From DASRFR01 sp035651455 (GTDB lineage Bacteria; Acidobacteriota; Terriglobia; Terriglobales; Acidobacteriaceae), in NCBI GenBank assembly GCA_035651455.1, contig DASRFR010000022.1, positions 124,001 through 188,000 of the forward strand: a stretch of DNA of 64,000 nucleotides. Direction: 5' to 3'. Each line of letters starts with the position of its first letter. The stretch's first letter is position 1. Below, one piece after another: positions 29,310 through 38,572 of this stretch. The notes beneath the pieces were generated by a model. It was not told the DNA's origin. It was given only the letters and a program-made list of their open reading frames with translations, and ran no database searches. The translations under genes and the position numbers were made by a program.

Positions 29310-29690
29310 ATGGACCTCGACTCCATCCGCGCATACTGCCTGTCCTTTCCCCAAACGCGCGAGCAACTGCAATGGGGAGAGTCCCTGCTGTTCAAAGTTG
29401 CCGGCAAGATGTTCGTTATTGCCGGCCTGGAAGTCGCCCGCGAGACTCGCCTCGCTTTCAAGTGCACGCCCGAAGTTTATGCCGAACTGGTGGAGCGCGA
29501 GGGCATCCATCCCGCGCGCTACAACATGTGGAAGTTTCACTGGGTAGCAGTCGAGCGTTTCGATACCATTCGCACCGACGAGCTCAAAGATCTCATCCGG
29601 CAGTCGTATGAGCTGATCGCCGCCAAGGCGATCAAACCGAAACGTGACGCGCGGAAGAGTGCCGCGAAGTCGACTAAACGCAAAGTTTAG
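29310..29690 (+). CDS. MmcQ/YjbR family protein
   Basis: A 126-residue protein with the CyaY-like fold of MmcQ/YjbR: CLSFPQTREQLQWGESLLFKV, LAFKCTPEVYAELVEREGI, PARYNMWKFHWVAVE. The C-terminal 20 residues are Lys/Arg-rich (KPKRDARKSAAKSTKRK) and could bind nucleic acid. The family's function is not established. It is preceded by htrA on the same strand (64 bp). Confidence 0.9.
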   Translation: MDLDSIRAYCLSFPQTREQLQWGESLLFKVAGKMFVIAGLEVARETRLAFKCTPEVYAELVEREGIHPARYNMWKFHWVAVERFDTIRTDELKDLIRQSYELIAAKAIKPKRDARKSAAKSTKRKV

Positions 29691-29817
29691 CTCCGGAAGC
29701 CGCCGCATTTGACTCTCGTTGACTTGGTGGGCTAGCCTCAAAGGTCTGCCCAGGAAGGCTGGTGTGGCCTGTGCGGTCGTTTGTGTTTTCAACTGCGCCA
29801 GCGCGCTCCCAAGGCTC

Positions 29818-31548
29818 ATGCGAGTCCATCACAAGTTCTTGATTCTCCTGCCGCTTGTTGCCGGTCTGGCAAGCGTGGCGAGGGCCGCGCCCATGCGTCC
29901 GGTCCACGCGCAGCACGCGATTGTGGCGAGTGTGCACGAACTGGCCTCGCGCGTGGGAGCCGAGATCATGAAGTCCGGCGGTAACGCAGTCGACGCCGCC
30001 GTCGCTGTCGGATTCGCGCTCGCAGTGGTTCATCCCCAGGCCGGCAATATCGGCGGCGGTGGCTTTATGCTCCTGCGCACCGCGGATGGGAACGCCCGTT
30101 TCATCGATTACCGCGAGAAAGCGCCGGCTGCCGCGACCGCTAACATGTATCTGGACGGAAAGGGGGATGTCATTCCCGATGCAAGCCTCGTGGGATACAA
30201 GGCTTCCGGCGTCCCCGGTTCCGTGGCCGGGATGGTCTACGCGCTTAAGAAATATGGCACTCTTCCCTTGGACCGCGTGATGGCTCCCGCCATTACCCTG
30301 GCGCGCTCGGGTTTCCCGCTCACATGGGAAGACGCGCACGATTTGCATGACCCGGACCTGGCGAAATTCCCCGACTCGCGCCGCATTTTTCAGCGTGACG
30401 GAAATTACTACAAGGCCGGCGAGATCTTCCGCCAGCCGGAACTCGCCCATACCCTGGAACGCATTGCTAGAAATCCGGGCGATTTCTATCACGGCGATAT
30501 GGCGCGTGAGCTTGCCGCTGCCCTGGAGCGCGGCGGAGGTTTAGTTACCGCGCGCGATTTGGCACGCTACGACGTGAAAGAGCGCGAGGTGGTGCGCGGC
30601 TCGTATCGCGGGTATGACATCATCAGCGCTCCGCCGCCATCCTCGGGTGGGGTCGCCCTGCTCGAAATCCTTAACATCCTCGAGGGCTACGACCTAGCGC
30701 GTTTGGGAAACCGTTCGGCGGAAGCGATGCACCTCACAGTCGAGGCTTTCCGGCGCGCGTATTACGACCGCGCGGAGTTCCTGGGCGATCCTGACTTTGC
30801 CCGGATCCCGGTCCCGCAACTCATCGACGACAAATATGGAGCAGCTTGGCGCGCGTCCATCGATCCGCAACACGCCTCCAGCAGCAAGGATCTCAAGCGT
30901 CCCACCATTTTTAACCAACTGGAACAGTATGCGGCGCAGCATCCGCTGCCCACCGTGGTTCACGAGCCCGAAAACACCACCCACTATTCAGTTGTCGATG
31001 CCCAGGGCGAAGCCGTCGCCGTGACCACCACGCTGAACGACAGTTTTGGCTCGCGGGTCACCGCCGGCGCTCTTGGATTCCTGCTGAACGACGAAATGGA
31101 CGATTTCGCGTCCAAGCCCGGCGTGCCCAATACCTACGGCCTCATACAGGGGCCCGCTAACGCCATAGGACCGAACAAGCGCCCGCTCTCCAGCATGACG
31201 CCGACCATCGTTCTGAAAGATGGCAAGCTGTTTTTGGTTCTGGGCTCGCCCGGGGGTTCACGCATTATGACCACGGTCGCAAATATCCTGATGGGCGTCA
31301 TCGATTACGGGATGGACATTCAACAGGCGGTGAATGCGCCGCGTTTTCATCATCAATGGCTGCCCGACGAAATTTTGATCGAGCCCGGCATCAGTCCGGA
31401 CACCTCCGCCCTGCTGGTGAAGATGGGACACAATCTCCATCCGGCGGGTTACTGGAGCGACGGCGAGTGTGTTGAGGTCGATCTGAAAACCGGCGAACGC
31501 CTGGGCGCAAGCGATGGCCGCAATAATGGCAAGCCGGTCGGTTATTAG
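29818..31548 (+). CDS. ggt: Gamma-glutamyltransferase
   Basis: A 576-residue exported enzyme that self-cleaves into two subunits and transfers or hydrolyses gamma-glutamyl groups, as in glutathione. ATG 29818 gives a signal peptide (FLILLPLVAGLASVARA); a TTG further upstream was rejected. ASRVGAEIMKSGGNAVDAAV and NIGGGGFML are family motifs. The autoprocessing nucleophile is Thr387 in NTTHYSVVDAQGEAV. GPNKRPLSSMTPTIV and GSPGGSRI form the binding site. A sugar isomerase gene follows after 12 bp. Confidence 0.96.
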   Translation: MRVHHKFLILLPLVAGLASVARAAPMRPVHAQHAIVASVHELASRVGAEIMKSGGNAVDAAVAVGFALAVVHPQAGNIGGGGFMLLRTADGNARFIDYREKAPAAATANMYLDGKGDVIPDASLVGYKASGVPGSVAGMVYALKKYGTLPLDRVMAPAITLARSGFPLTWEDAHDLHDPDLAKFPDSRRIFQRDGNYYKAGEIFRQPELAHTLERIARNPGDFYHGDMARELAAALERGGGLVTARDLARYDVKEREVVRGSYRGYDIISAPPPSSGGVALLEILNILEGYDLARLGNRSAEAMHLTVEAFRRAYYDRAEFLGDPDFARIPVPQLIDDKYGAAWRASIDPQHASSSKDLKRPTIFNQLEQYAAQHPLPTVVHEPENTTHYSVVDAQGEAVAVTTTLNDSFGSRVTAGALGFLLNDEMDDFASKPGVPNTYGLIQGPANAIGPNKRPLSSMTPTIVLKDGKLFLVLGSPGGSRIMTTVANILMGVIDYGMDIQQAVNAPRFHHQWLPDEILIEPGISPDTSALLVKMGHNLHPAGYWSDGECVEVDLKTGERLGASDGRNNGKPVGY

Positions 31549-31560
31549 ACTGAAAAATTT

Positions 31561-32382
31561 ATGTTGAAAGCGATGTCCACTTACGTTTATGTGAAAGAGC
31601 GGCTGCATCCCGGCCTGCTGGACGGATTGGCCAAAGGCGGCGCGCAGGCCATTGAGATATTTGCCGCGCGGCAGCACCTCGACTACGCCAATCGAAAACA
31701 GCACGTGCGCGAGATCGCGGACTGGTTCCGCACCAGCACCGTTCCGCTGCATTCTGTGCATTCGCCGATGTTCGCCGATTACGAGTTCGGACGTGCGGGC
31801 GCTCCCCCGGTGAACGTCACCTCGACTGACCGCGCCGGGCGCATCGAAGCCATGGACGAGATAAAGCGCGCGCTTGAAATCGCCGAGCAAATCCCATTTC
31901 GTTTTCTCATTCAGCACCTGGGCACCGGCAATGAGACCTTCAGCGAGCGTAAGGTCGAAGCCGCTATGACCTCGATCGAGCACCTGCGCGCTTTTGCCAA
32001 GCCGCTCGGCGTGCGCATCCTGCTGGAAAACATTCCCAATGAGCTTTCCACGCCCGACAAGCTGGTGGACTTCATCCACGCCGCGCATTTCGACGATGTG
32101 GGTGTCTGCTTCGATCTTGGTCACGCCCACATGGCTGGCAGCGTGAGCGAAGCTTTCGAGATCCTGAAGAGCCACATTTGCTCTACCCACGTGCACGACA
32201 ACAAGAAAGATAAAGACTCGCACCTGTGGCCGGGTGAAGGCTCGATCGACTGGAAACAAGCCGTGGAGTTGTTGCGTTGCGCCCCTAATGCGCCTCCTCT
32301 TCTGTTGGAGGTGGAAGAGAACGAAAAAATCAATCCCGTCGAAAAGATGGGCGAGGCATTCGAAAAACTGGAATCAGCGTAG
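31561..32382 (+). CDS. Sugar phosphate isomerase/epimerase-like TIM barrel protein
   Basis: A 273-residue protein of the xylose isomerase-like (AP endonuclease 2) fold. Metal-site segments visible are HSVHSPMF, LLENIPNE, VCFDLGHAHMAG and STHVHDNKKDKDSHLWPGEG. The order of His, Glu and Asp residues matches a divalent-metal isomerase or epimerase. The substrate is unknown. It begins 12 bp after ggt and is probably cotranscribed. Confidence 0.87.
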   Translation: MLKAMSTYVYVKERLHPGLLDGLAKGGAQAIEIFAARQHLDYANRKQHVREIADWFRTSTVPLHSVHSPMFADYEFGRAGAPPVNVTSTDRAGRIEAMDEIKRALEIAEQIPFRFLIQHLGTGNETFSERKVEAAMTSIEHLRAFAKPLGVRILLENIPNELSTPDKLVDFIHAAHFDDVGVCFDLGHAHMAGSVSEAFEILKSHICSTHVHDNKKDKDSHLWPGEGSIDWKQAVELLRCAPNAPPLLLEVEENEKINPVEKMGEAFEKLESA

Positions 32383-32469
32383 CGCTTGGCGAGCGCCAGT
32401 TTTAGGCGCGCGATGTCTGTGTCCCGACAGCCGCGGCTTGGATTCCTCGCCGGGTACAAACAAATCAAC

Positions 32470-33795
32470 ATGTCTTTTCCTGTCACCACAATCGCTGAAA
32501 TCGGCAGGCACGAAGGCCAGACCGTCACCATTCGGGGCTGGCTTTACAACCTGAGAGAGAGCGGCAAGCTGCTGTTCCCCATCTTCCGCGATGGCAGCGG
32601 ACAGATCCAGGGTGTCGTTCCCAAAAACGCTGTTCTGCCGGAAGTCTTCGACTCCATCAAGGGGCTCACCCAGGAATCGAGCGTGATCGTCGAGGGCAAG
32701 GTTCGCGCCGACAAGCGCGCCCCCGGCGGCCACGAGCTCGATGTTTCAAACGTCCAGGTTCTGCAGCGCGTGTCCGAGAACGATCCCTATCCCATCACTC
32801 CTAAAGAGCACGGGGTCGACTTCCTGATGGAGCACCGCCATCTATGGCTGCGTTCTCCGCGCCAGGCAGCGATTCTCCGCGTGCGCGCGGAGATCATCAA
32901 GGCGGCCCGGGATTTCTTCGATGACCGGGGATTTACCCTGACCGATCCGCCCATTCTGACGCCTGCCGCCTGCGAAGGCACCACCACGCTGTTCCCCGTC
33001 GATTACTTCGACGAGCAGGCTTTCCTTACCCAGTCAGGACAGCTCTACATCGAAGCGACTGCCATGGCGCTGGGCAAGGTCTATTCCTTTGGGCCCACAT
33101 TCCGCGCCGAGAAATCAAAAACCCGCCGCCATCTCACCGAGTTCTGGATGGTGGAACCGGAGGTCGCCTACGCTACCCTTGACGACCTCATGGACCTTGC
33201 CGAGAATTTCATCTCCTTCATCGTCAAGCGTTGCCTGGAAAAGCGCCGCTCTGACCTGCAGACGATCGGTCGCGAGGTTGCCAAGCTGGAAAGAATCGAC
33301 TTGCCCTTTCCCCGCATTACTTACGACGAAGCGGTGCAGATGCTGCAGGAGGGTCACGCAAAGGGAGCGCTTGAAACGAAATTTGAGTGGGGCGGCGATT
33401 TGGGATCGCCGGACGAAACCTATCTTTCCGCGCAGTTCGACAGGCCAGTGATGGTCCATCGCTATCCCGCCAAGGTGAAGGCTTTTTATATGGAGCCCGA
33501 TCCGCAGCGGCCCGAATTGGCTCTGTGTGTCGATGTGCTCGCTCCCGAAGGTTACGGCGAAATCATCGGCGGCTCGCAGCGCATGGCCTCGTACGAGTTG
33601 CTGCTGCAGCGCATTCACGAGCACGGGTTGCCGGAAGAAGCCTTCAAGTGGTATCTCGACTTGCGCAAGTACGGAGGCGTGCCCCACGCCGGTTTTGGCA
33701 TGGGCATTGAACGCGCGGTCGCCTGGATCTGCGGCCTGGAGCACGTGCGGGAAACTATTCCCTTTCCCCGGATGTTGTACCGGCTCTATCCGTAA
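32470..33795 (+). CDS. asnS: Asparaginyl-tRNA synthetase
   Basis: A 441-residue class IIb synthetase. An N-terminal OB-fold anticodon domain (TVTIRGWLYNLRESGKLLF) is followed by the catalytic domain. Motif 2 is FRAEKSKTRRHLTEFWMVEPE, and motif 3 is GFGMGIERAVAWICG. The FW-VEPE form and the lack of an archaeal AspRS insert favour AsnRS. ATG 32470 agrees with the family start MSFPVTTIAEI. Charging Asn directly means this strain need not rely on tRNA-dependent amidation alone. Confidence 0.94.
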   Translation: MSFPVTTIAEIGRHEGQTVTIRGWLYNLRESGKLLFPIFRDGSGQIQGVVPKNAVLPEVFDSIKGLTQESSVIVEGKVRADKRAPGGHELDVSNVQVLQRVSENDPYPITPKEHGVDFLMEHRHLWLRSPRQAAILRVRAEIIKAARDFFDDRGFTLTDPPILTPAACEGTTTLFPVDYFDEQAFLTQSGQLYIEATAMALGKVYSFGPTFRAEKSKTRRHLTEFWMVEPEVAYATLDDLMDLAENFISFIVKRCLEKRRSDLQTIGREVAKLERIDLPFPRITYDEAVQMLQEGHAKGALETKFEWGGDLGSPDETYLSAQFDRPVMVHRYPAKVKAFYMEPDPQRPELALCVDVLAPEGYGEIIGGSQRMASYELLLQRIHEHGLPEEAFKWYLDLRKYGGVPHAGFGMGIERAVAWICGLEHVRETIPFPRMLYRLYP

Positions 33796-33826
33796 TCTCG
33801 ATCGCACACTCGATATTCAAAAAATT

Positions 33827-34774
33827 ATGGTCCACACAGCCAGAGCATCGTTCAGCAACATCATTCCCCGTAAGATTCGCGTCATCGGCGTGCCCCTCGA
33901 CCTGGGACAGTCGCGTCGTGGCGTCGACATGGGACCCTCCGCGGTTCGCGTTGCCGGTCTCGAGGCCCGGCTGGAAGCCCTCGGCCACATCGTTGAAGAC
34001 AGCGGCAATATTGCGGTGGCCATCCCCGAACAGAAGAAAGAGGGCGATCCCAACGCGAAATATCTGAAAGAGATCGCGGCCACCTGCACCAAGAGCGCCG
34101 AGCTTGTGCTCAAGACGCTGGAGGCCGGCAAGGTGCCCATCGTTTTGGGCGGCGATCACTCGGTGGCAGCGGGTACGGTTGCGGGAGTCGCGGAGTTTTA
34201 TCGCAAGCAGGAACAGCGCATCGGTCTGATCTGGATCGATGCCCACAGCGACATCAACACGCCCGAGACATCTCCCAGCGGAAACGTGCATGGCATGCCG
34301 CTCGCCGCTATTATGGGCATGGGTCCGCCGGAACTGACGAACATCTTCAACTTTTCTCCCAAGGTGAATCCAGAGAATTGCGTACTGGTTGGGGTTCGCG
34401 ATGTGGATGCTCATGAGAAAGAAAACATCCGCAAGGCCGGTGTGGAAGTCTTCACCATGCGCGACATCGACGAGCGTGGCATGCGCGCCGTGATGGAAGA
34501 GGCGCTGCGCATGGCCGGGCGCGGCACCGCCGGTTACCACGTATCTCTCGACATGGACTGGATTGATCCCGAGGATGCGCCCGGAGTCGGTACCCCGGTC
34601 TGGGGCGGCGCCACTTACCGGGAGGCGCACCTGGCCATGGAGATCATTGCCGACCACAGCCGCATGCTGAGCTTCGAGATCGTGGAAGTGAACCCGGTGA
34701 TCGACGAGCACAACCAGACCGCGGACCTGGCCGTGGAACTCACGCTCTCGGCTTTCGGCAAAAAAATTCTGTAG
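33827..34774 (+). CDS. rocF: Arginase
   Basis: A 315-residue ureohydrolase converting arginine to ornithine and urea. The N-terminal IRVIGVPLDLGQSRRGVDMGP is typical of arginase rather than agmatinase. Manganese ligands are in LGGDHSVAAGT, WIDAHSDINTP and SLDMDWIDPEDAPGVGTP. SGNVHGMPLA is the guanidinium-proximal loop. It starts 31 bp after asnS. No other urea or arginine genes are near. Confidence 0.95.
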   Translation: MVHTARASFSNIIPRKIRVIGVPLDLGQSRRGVDMGPSAVRVAGLEARLEALGHIVEDSGNIAVAIPEQKKEGDPNAKYLKEIAATCTKSAELVLKTLEAGKVPIVLGGDHSVAAGTVAGVAEFYRKQEQRIGLIWIDAHSDINTPETSPSGNVHGMPLAAIMGMGPPELTNIFNFSPKVNPENCVLVGVRDVDAHEKENIRKAGVEVFTMRDIDERGMRAVMEEALRMAGRGTAGYHVSLDMDWIDPEDAPGVGTPVWGGATYREAHLAMEIIADHSRMLSFEIVEVNPVIDEHNQTADLAVELTLSAFGKKIL

Positions 34775-34804
34775 CCGGGTGAGCACCTGGGCTGTCCAAT
34801 CAAC

Positions 34805-35239
34805 GTGAAATTGCCGGTCATCGACAAGTCGGAAATTATTCGCGAGAGCTTCGCCCGCCAGGGACTGATGGGCACCATTGGCGCGGAAATCTCCTCGCTT
34901 GAGCACGGCCGCATCGAAATCCGCTTTGGCTTCCAGCCCGGACTCACGCAGCAGAACGGCTTCGTCCATGCCGGTGTGATCACCAGCGTGATGGATAGTG
35001 GCTGCGGCTACGCTGCGCTCAGCGTCAGTCCGGAAAATTACGACGTGCTCAGCGTCGAGTTCAAGGTGAACCTGCTCGCTCCCGCGGCCGGCGAATCATT
35101 CGTGGTTCGGGCGGAAGTCAAGCGCGCAGGCCGCACCCTTACCGTCTCTTCGGCGGACGCCTTCGCCATCAGCGGGGGCGAGGAAAAACTGATCGCCACT
35201 ATGCTGGCCACCATGTTCAACCTCCCGCCAAAGGGCTAG
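34805..35239 (+). CDS. PaaI-family hotdog thioesterase
   Basis: A 144-residue acyl-CoA thioesterase. The active-site segment QQNGFVHAGVITSVMDSGCGYAAL includes the G-x-HxG motif and the Asp/Ser of the helix. VEFKVNLLAPA and VRAEVKRAGRTLTV follow. The start is GTG 34805 without a clear ribosome binding site, 30 bp after rocF. Natural substrate unknown; phenylacetyl-CoA-type or medium-chain acyl-CoA are family possibilities. Confidence 0.88.
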   Translation: MKLPVIDKSEIIRESFARQGLMGTIGAEISSLEHGRIEIRFGFQPGLTQQNGFVHAGVITSVMDSGCGYAALSVSPENYDVLSVEFKVNLLAPAAGESFVVRAEVKRAGRTLTVSSADAFAISGGEEKLIATMLATMFNLPPKG

Positions 35240-35752
35240 CATCATACTGTGCGGGAAGTTGGGCGTCGCCATGATGAGAAAGAAGTGGCTCGCACCTGCG
35301 ATTTTGGGGCTCGCCTTGGATCGCAACCACGGCGACGGCAAACGATGACGGCGGCCTGCCCGGAGAGCGCGCGTCCGCCGACTTCAGCAAAACCGGCAAG
35401 CTCGTAATGTTCCCCGCACGGCAAAAGATCGCGCATTGCCGGTGGGGAATTTCTAACCAAAAGAAATGACCCTGCCAATGCGGGGGCTCTCGCTTGCAAT
35501 AGCGGAAAAGAAACCTGCACCGGGAGACGCGCGGTAATAACACCATCGTCCGGGCGACGCGAATCGCGGGAGCGGGTCGCCATTGCCAAAGGGAGACACG
35601 ACTTTCAGCCGCGTCGAACAATACCTGACAATTTGGGCTTCAATCCCAGGGGCATAGCTCGCATTGGCCCGCATCATAAACTGCCGAGCCCCTCCGCTCT
35701 CCGAACCACTTCAGAAATTGACGACGCGCGTTCCTCCCGTCCACACTGAAAC
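35240..35752. other. Intergenic region, 513 bp
   Basis: It lies between the thioesterase gene and ddl. The only structure found is a possible frameshifted small exported reading frame at 35271-35469 (separate entry). No promoter, terminator or RNA was recognised. Confidence 0.45.
35271..35469 (+). pseudogene. Possible frameshifted small exported protein
   Basis: From ATG 35271 the frame reads MMRKKWLAPAILGLAL, a good signal-peptide start. It then ends after nine unlike residues. If one base near 35319 is skipped, the reading continues IATTATANDDGLPGE and on to a stop at 35467-35469. This gives a natural signal-peptide end (ATA before NDD) and a mature part of about 41 residues. The two pieces fit together too neatly to ignore, but the frame is short, has no homologue known to me and no strong ribosome binding site. 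Confidence 0.3.
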
Positions 35753-36943
35753 GTGATGAAAAAGCTTCGCGTCGGCATTCTGTTCGGGGGACGCAGCGGC
35801 GAGCATGAAGTGTCGCTGCTCTCTGCCGCATCCGTCCTCAACGCCATCGATAAGAACAAGTTTGAAGTCGTACCCATCGGCATCACCAAGGACGGCCGCT
35901 GGCTTACCGCCGAACATGCCGAGCGCCTGCTTCATGGAAAGCCGCACGAAGAGCGGCATTTGCGGGCAGGCGATCCGGAAGCGACTCCCGGCGCCGCGGT
36001 ATTGGAAAACGGGGAGGCGGTGGTGGTGCCTCCCGAACCCGTTCACCGCGAGCCAGGCCTGGTGCCATTCCAGACTGCCGCCGCGCTCGCCCGCCGCGCC
36101 AGCGACCGCGCCATCAATGTCGACGTGATTTTTCCCGTGCTGCATGGCACCTTCGGCGAGGACGGCACCATCCAGGGATTGCTCGAGCTCGCCGACATAG
36201 CCTACGTCGGCGCGGGCGTGCTCGGCTCCGCCGCGGGCATGGACAAGGACATCATGAAATCGCTGTTTCGTGCCGCCGGACTGCCCATCGTCAAGCACGT
36301 CACCTTTCTGCGCAGCGACTGGGAGGCCGATCACAAGAAAACCCAGAAGCGGGTGGAGAAGAACCTGAAGTATCCGGTGTTTGTGAAACCTGCCAATCTT
36401 GGCTCGTCCGTGGGAATCTCCAAGGCTCACAACTCTAAAGAACTCGGCCCGGCTATTTACGAAGCTTCGAAATTCGACCGCAAGATCGTGGTCGAAGAAG
36501 GCGTGGGTGGAAAAACGCAGAAAGCGCGCGAGATCGAATGCTCGGTCCTGGGCAACGACAAACCGCAAGCCTCGGTGCCGGGGGAGATTGTCCCCGTCAA
36601 GGAGTTCTACGACTACACCGCGAAATATCTCGAGGAAGGCTCGCAGCTGGTGATTCCGGCCAAGCTGACCAGGGCCGAAACCAGGAAAGTGCAGGAGCTC
36701 GCGATCAAAGCTTTTCAGGCGGTCGATTGCTCGGGACTCGCTCGCGTCGATTTCCTGATGGACCCGAAAACGCGCAAGATCTTTTTAAACGAAATCAATA
36801 CCATGCCCGGCTTCACGTCTATCAGTATGTATCCCAAGCTGTGGGCCGCCTCCGGCCTCCCCTATCCCCAACTGATCGAGAAACTCATTCAACTCGGCCT
36901 GGAGCGCCACGAGGATAAGAAGAAGAACCAGTACAGCCGGTAG
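35753..36943 (+). CDS. ddl: D-alanine--D-alanine ligase
   Basis: A 396-residue ATP-grasp ligase that makes the D-Ala-D-Ala end of peptidoglycan precursors. GGRSGEHEVSLLSA at the N-terminus, HGTFGEDGTIQGLLELA, FVKPANLGSSVGISKA and NEINTMPGFTSISMYP are present. KEFYDYTAKY carries the Tyr typical of D-Ala rather than D-lactate specificity. It is longer than most Ddl (about 310-370) through an insert at about residues 65-100. Confidence 0.96.
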   Translation: MMKKLRVGILFGGRSGEHEVSLLSAASVLNAIDKNKFEVVPIGITKDGRWLTAEHAERLLHGKPHEERHLRAGDPEATPGAAVLENGEAVVVPPEPVHREPGLVPFQTAAALARRASDRAINVDVIFPVLHGTFGEDGTIQGLLELADIAYVGAGVLGSAAGMDKDIMKSLFRAAGLPIVKHVTFLRSDWEADHKKTQKRVEKNLKYPVFVKPANLGSSVGISKAHNSKELGPAIYEASKFDRKIVVEEGVGGKTQKAREIECSVLGNDKPQASVPGEIVPVKEFYDYTAKYLEEGSQLVIPAKLTRAETRKVQELAIKAFQAVDCSGLARVDFLMDPKTRKIFLNEINTMPGFTSISMYPKLWAASGLPYPQLIEKLIQLGLERHEDKKKNQYSR

Positions 36944-37084
36944 ATAGCGGCCGCAAACGCAGTCACCTGTGCGGAGAGGTTTGTGCGTCGCAGCGTTCTG
37001 GATCCTTGCCCCGCTTCCTTGACACCCCCTCCTCTCCGCCGTATCCTATCAACCACAAGTTTGCCCTTCGGGGCAGACCTGAAT

Positions 37085-37193
37085 TTCATGCAGAGTGGCT
37101 GAGGGACGAGCCCTGTGACGCCACGGCAACCGGGTCGGGATCATCTATCCCCATCGCTGGTGCCAACTCTCTCCCGGAAACGGGGAACATGAG
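37085..37193 (+). ncRNA. SAM-I (S-box) riboswitch aptamer
   Basis: The core reads AGAGTGGCTGAGGGACGAGC, then CCCTGTGACGCCACGGCAAC and C, and later GCTGGTGCCAACTC. These line up with the S-box consensus (GAGGGA..GCCC, TGA.GCC, GGCAACC, GGTGC.AA). Helix P1 pairs TTCATG (37085-37090) with CATGAG (37188-37193). P2 pairs GTGGC with GCCAC, P3 is built on GGGAT/ATCCC, and P4 on CTCCCGG/CGGGGA. It precedes the thrC-carrier-hom operon by 131 nt. S-adenosylmethionine should turn the operon off. Confidence 0.92.
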
Positions 37194-37226
37194 ATTCGGC
37201 ATGCGCAGCTGATTCGCATACCGTAG

Positions 37227-37268
37227 CCTCTTTTCCTTCACTTTCCGGAAAAGAGGTTTCCGTTTATA
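37227..37268 (+). terminator. Terminator hairpin in the riboswitch expression platform
   Basis: A perfect 10-bp stem, CCTCTTTTCC (37227-37236) with GGAAAAGAGG (37247-37256), 10-nt loop, then TTTCCGTTTAT. It lies 33 nt after the aptamer and 58 nt before thrC. The left-arm word occurs again at 37274-37283, so the right arm could pair with either copy. The second fold would give an alternative, non-terminating state. Confidence 0.75.
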
Positions 37269-37324
37269 CGGGTCCTCTTTTCCGAGAGGGCTCGTCCTCA
37301 GCTACCTGCGGCAAGGGTACGCTG

Positions 37325-38572
37325 ATGATCGGATACGAACTGCGATGCCGGGAATGCGGCAAAACCTGGGGAAACCAGCCGCGCTCCATCTGTGAAGACT
37401 GTTTCTCTCCCCTGGAAGTTGTTTACGACTATGAGGCGGTACATCTTACCCGCGAGCGAATTGCCCAACGCCCACCGAACATGTGGCGCTACGCGGAGTT
37501 GCTGCCTCTGCCGGCGAATTACCATCCCCCTCTGCCGGTAGGCTTCACGCCACTCCTCAGCGCTCCTCACTTAGCCCAAAAAATAGGCGCAAACCGGCTA
37601 TGCATCAAGAATGATGCGGTTTGCTTGCCGACCCTGAGCTTTAAGGATCGCGTGGTGGCGGTGGCATTGGCGAATGCGCGGGCTTTCGGTTTCCACACGG
37701 TTTCTTGTTCGTCGACCGGCAACCTGGCGAACGCGGTGGCAGCGCAGGCGGCGCGCGAAGGATTCAAGGCATGGATCTTCGTCCCCGCCGATCTCGAGCC
37801 GGCAAAGATCCTGGGCACGCAGGTGTTTGGTGCGAAGCTGGTCCGCATCAGCGGCAGTTATGACCAGGTGAACCGGCTGTGCTCGCAAATTGCCGACGAG
37901 CACAACTGGGGATTTGTGAACGTGAATTTGCGTCCCTATTACGCGGAGGGATCGAAGACCGTGGGATTCGAGATCGCGGAACAACTCGGATGGCGTTTGC
38001 CCGATAACGTGGTCGTGCCCATGGCGGGCGGATCCCTGATCACCAAGGTAAAGAAGGCCTTTGATGAACTCGCCAGGCTCGGCCTGGTTGAGCCAAAGCC
38101 GGTAAAATTCTTTGGCGCGCAAGCCACCGGATGTTCGCCGATCTCCACCGCCGTCAAGGCAGGCAATCAGGAGATCGATCCGCAGAAGCCCAACACCATC
38201 GCGCGCTCGCTCGCGATCGGCAATCCATCTGACGGGCATTATGCGATTCAGGCCATTACCCAGAGCGGCGGCTGGTCGGAAGACGCGTCCGATCCAGAAA
38301 TCGTCGACGGGATTCAATTGCTGGCCGAGAGCGAAGGCGTCTTCACCGAGACTGCCGGCGGCGTGACCGTTGCCTGCGCCCGCAAGCTGTACCAGCAGGG
38401 CCGCATATCTCCGGATGAAACCACGGTTCTTTGCATCACCGGCAACGGCCTGAAAACTACCGATGTCCTTGCCGATAAGTACCAGACCGCGGTGCCCATC
38501 CCGCCCAAGTTCGCGGAGTTCGAAAAAATCTTGCAGAGGTCGTACGAAATTCAAGAAACGGTGGAGGTCTAA
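37325..38572 (+). CDS. thrC: Threonine synthase (zinc-ribbon N-terminus)
   Basis: A 415-residue fold-type II PLP enzyme. An N-terminal zinc ribbon (CRECGKTWG and CEDCFSPLEV) precedes the catalytic domain. The PLP Lys is in PTLSFKDRVVAVAL, phosphate loop SSTGNLANAVAA, and GNGLKTTD near the end. It converts phosphohomoserine to threonine. The gene opens a SAM-riboswitch operon and its stop codon touches the next ATG. Given the carrier gene next door, a CysM-like sulfur-carrier-dependent reaction is a minor alternative. Confidence 0.92.
   Translation: MIGYELRCRECGKTWGNQPRSICEDCFSPLEVVYDYEAVHLTRERIAQRPPNMWRYAELLPLPANYHPPLPVGFTPLLSAPHLAQKIGANRLCIKNDAVCLPTLSFKDRVVAVALANARAFGFHTVSCSSTGNLANAVAAQAAREGFKAWIFVPADLEPAKILGTQVFGAKLVRISGSYDQVNRLCSQIADEHNWGFVNVNLRPYYAEGSKTVGFEIAEQLGWRLPDNVVVPMAGGSLITKVKKAFDELARLGLVEPKPVKFFGAQATGCSPISTAVKAGNQEIDPQKPNTIARSLAIGNPSDGHYAIQAITQSGGWSEDASDPEIVDGIQLLAESEGVFTETAGGVTVACARKLYQQGRISPDETTVLCITGNGLKTTDVLADKYQTAVPIPPKFAEFEKILQRSYEIQETVEV

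Noticed and set aside
33755..34969. 404-codon minus-strand frame opposite arginase
   Set aside because: Antisense to a strongly conserved arginase, with no domain of its own.
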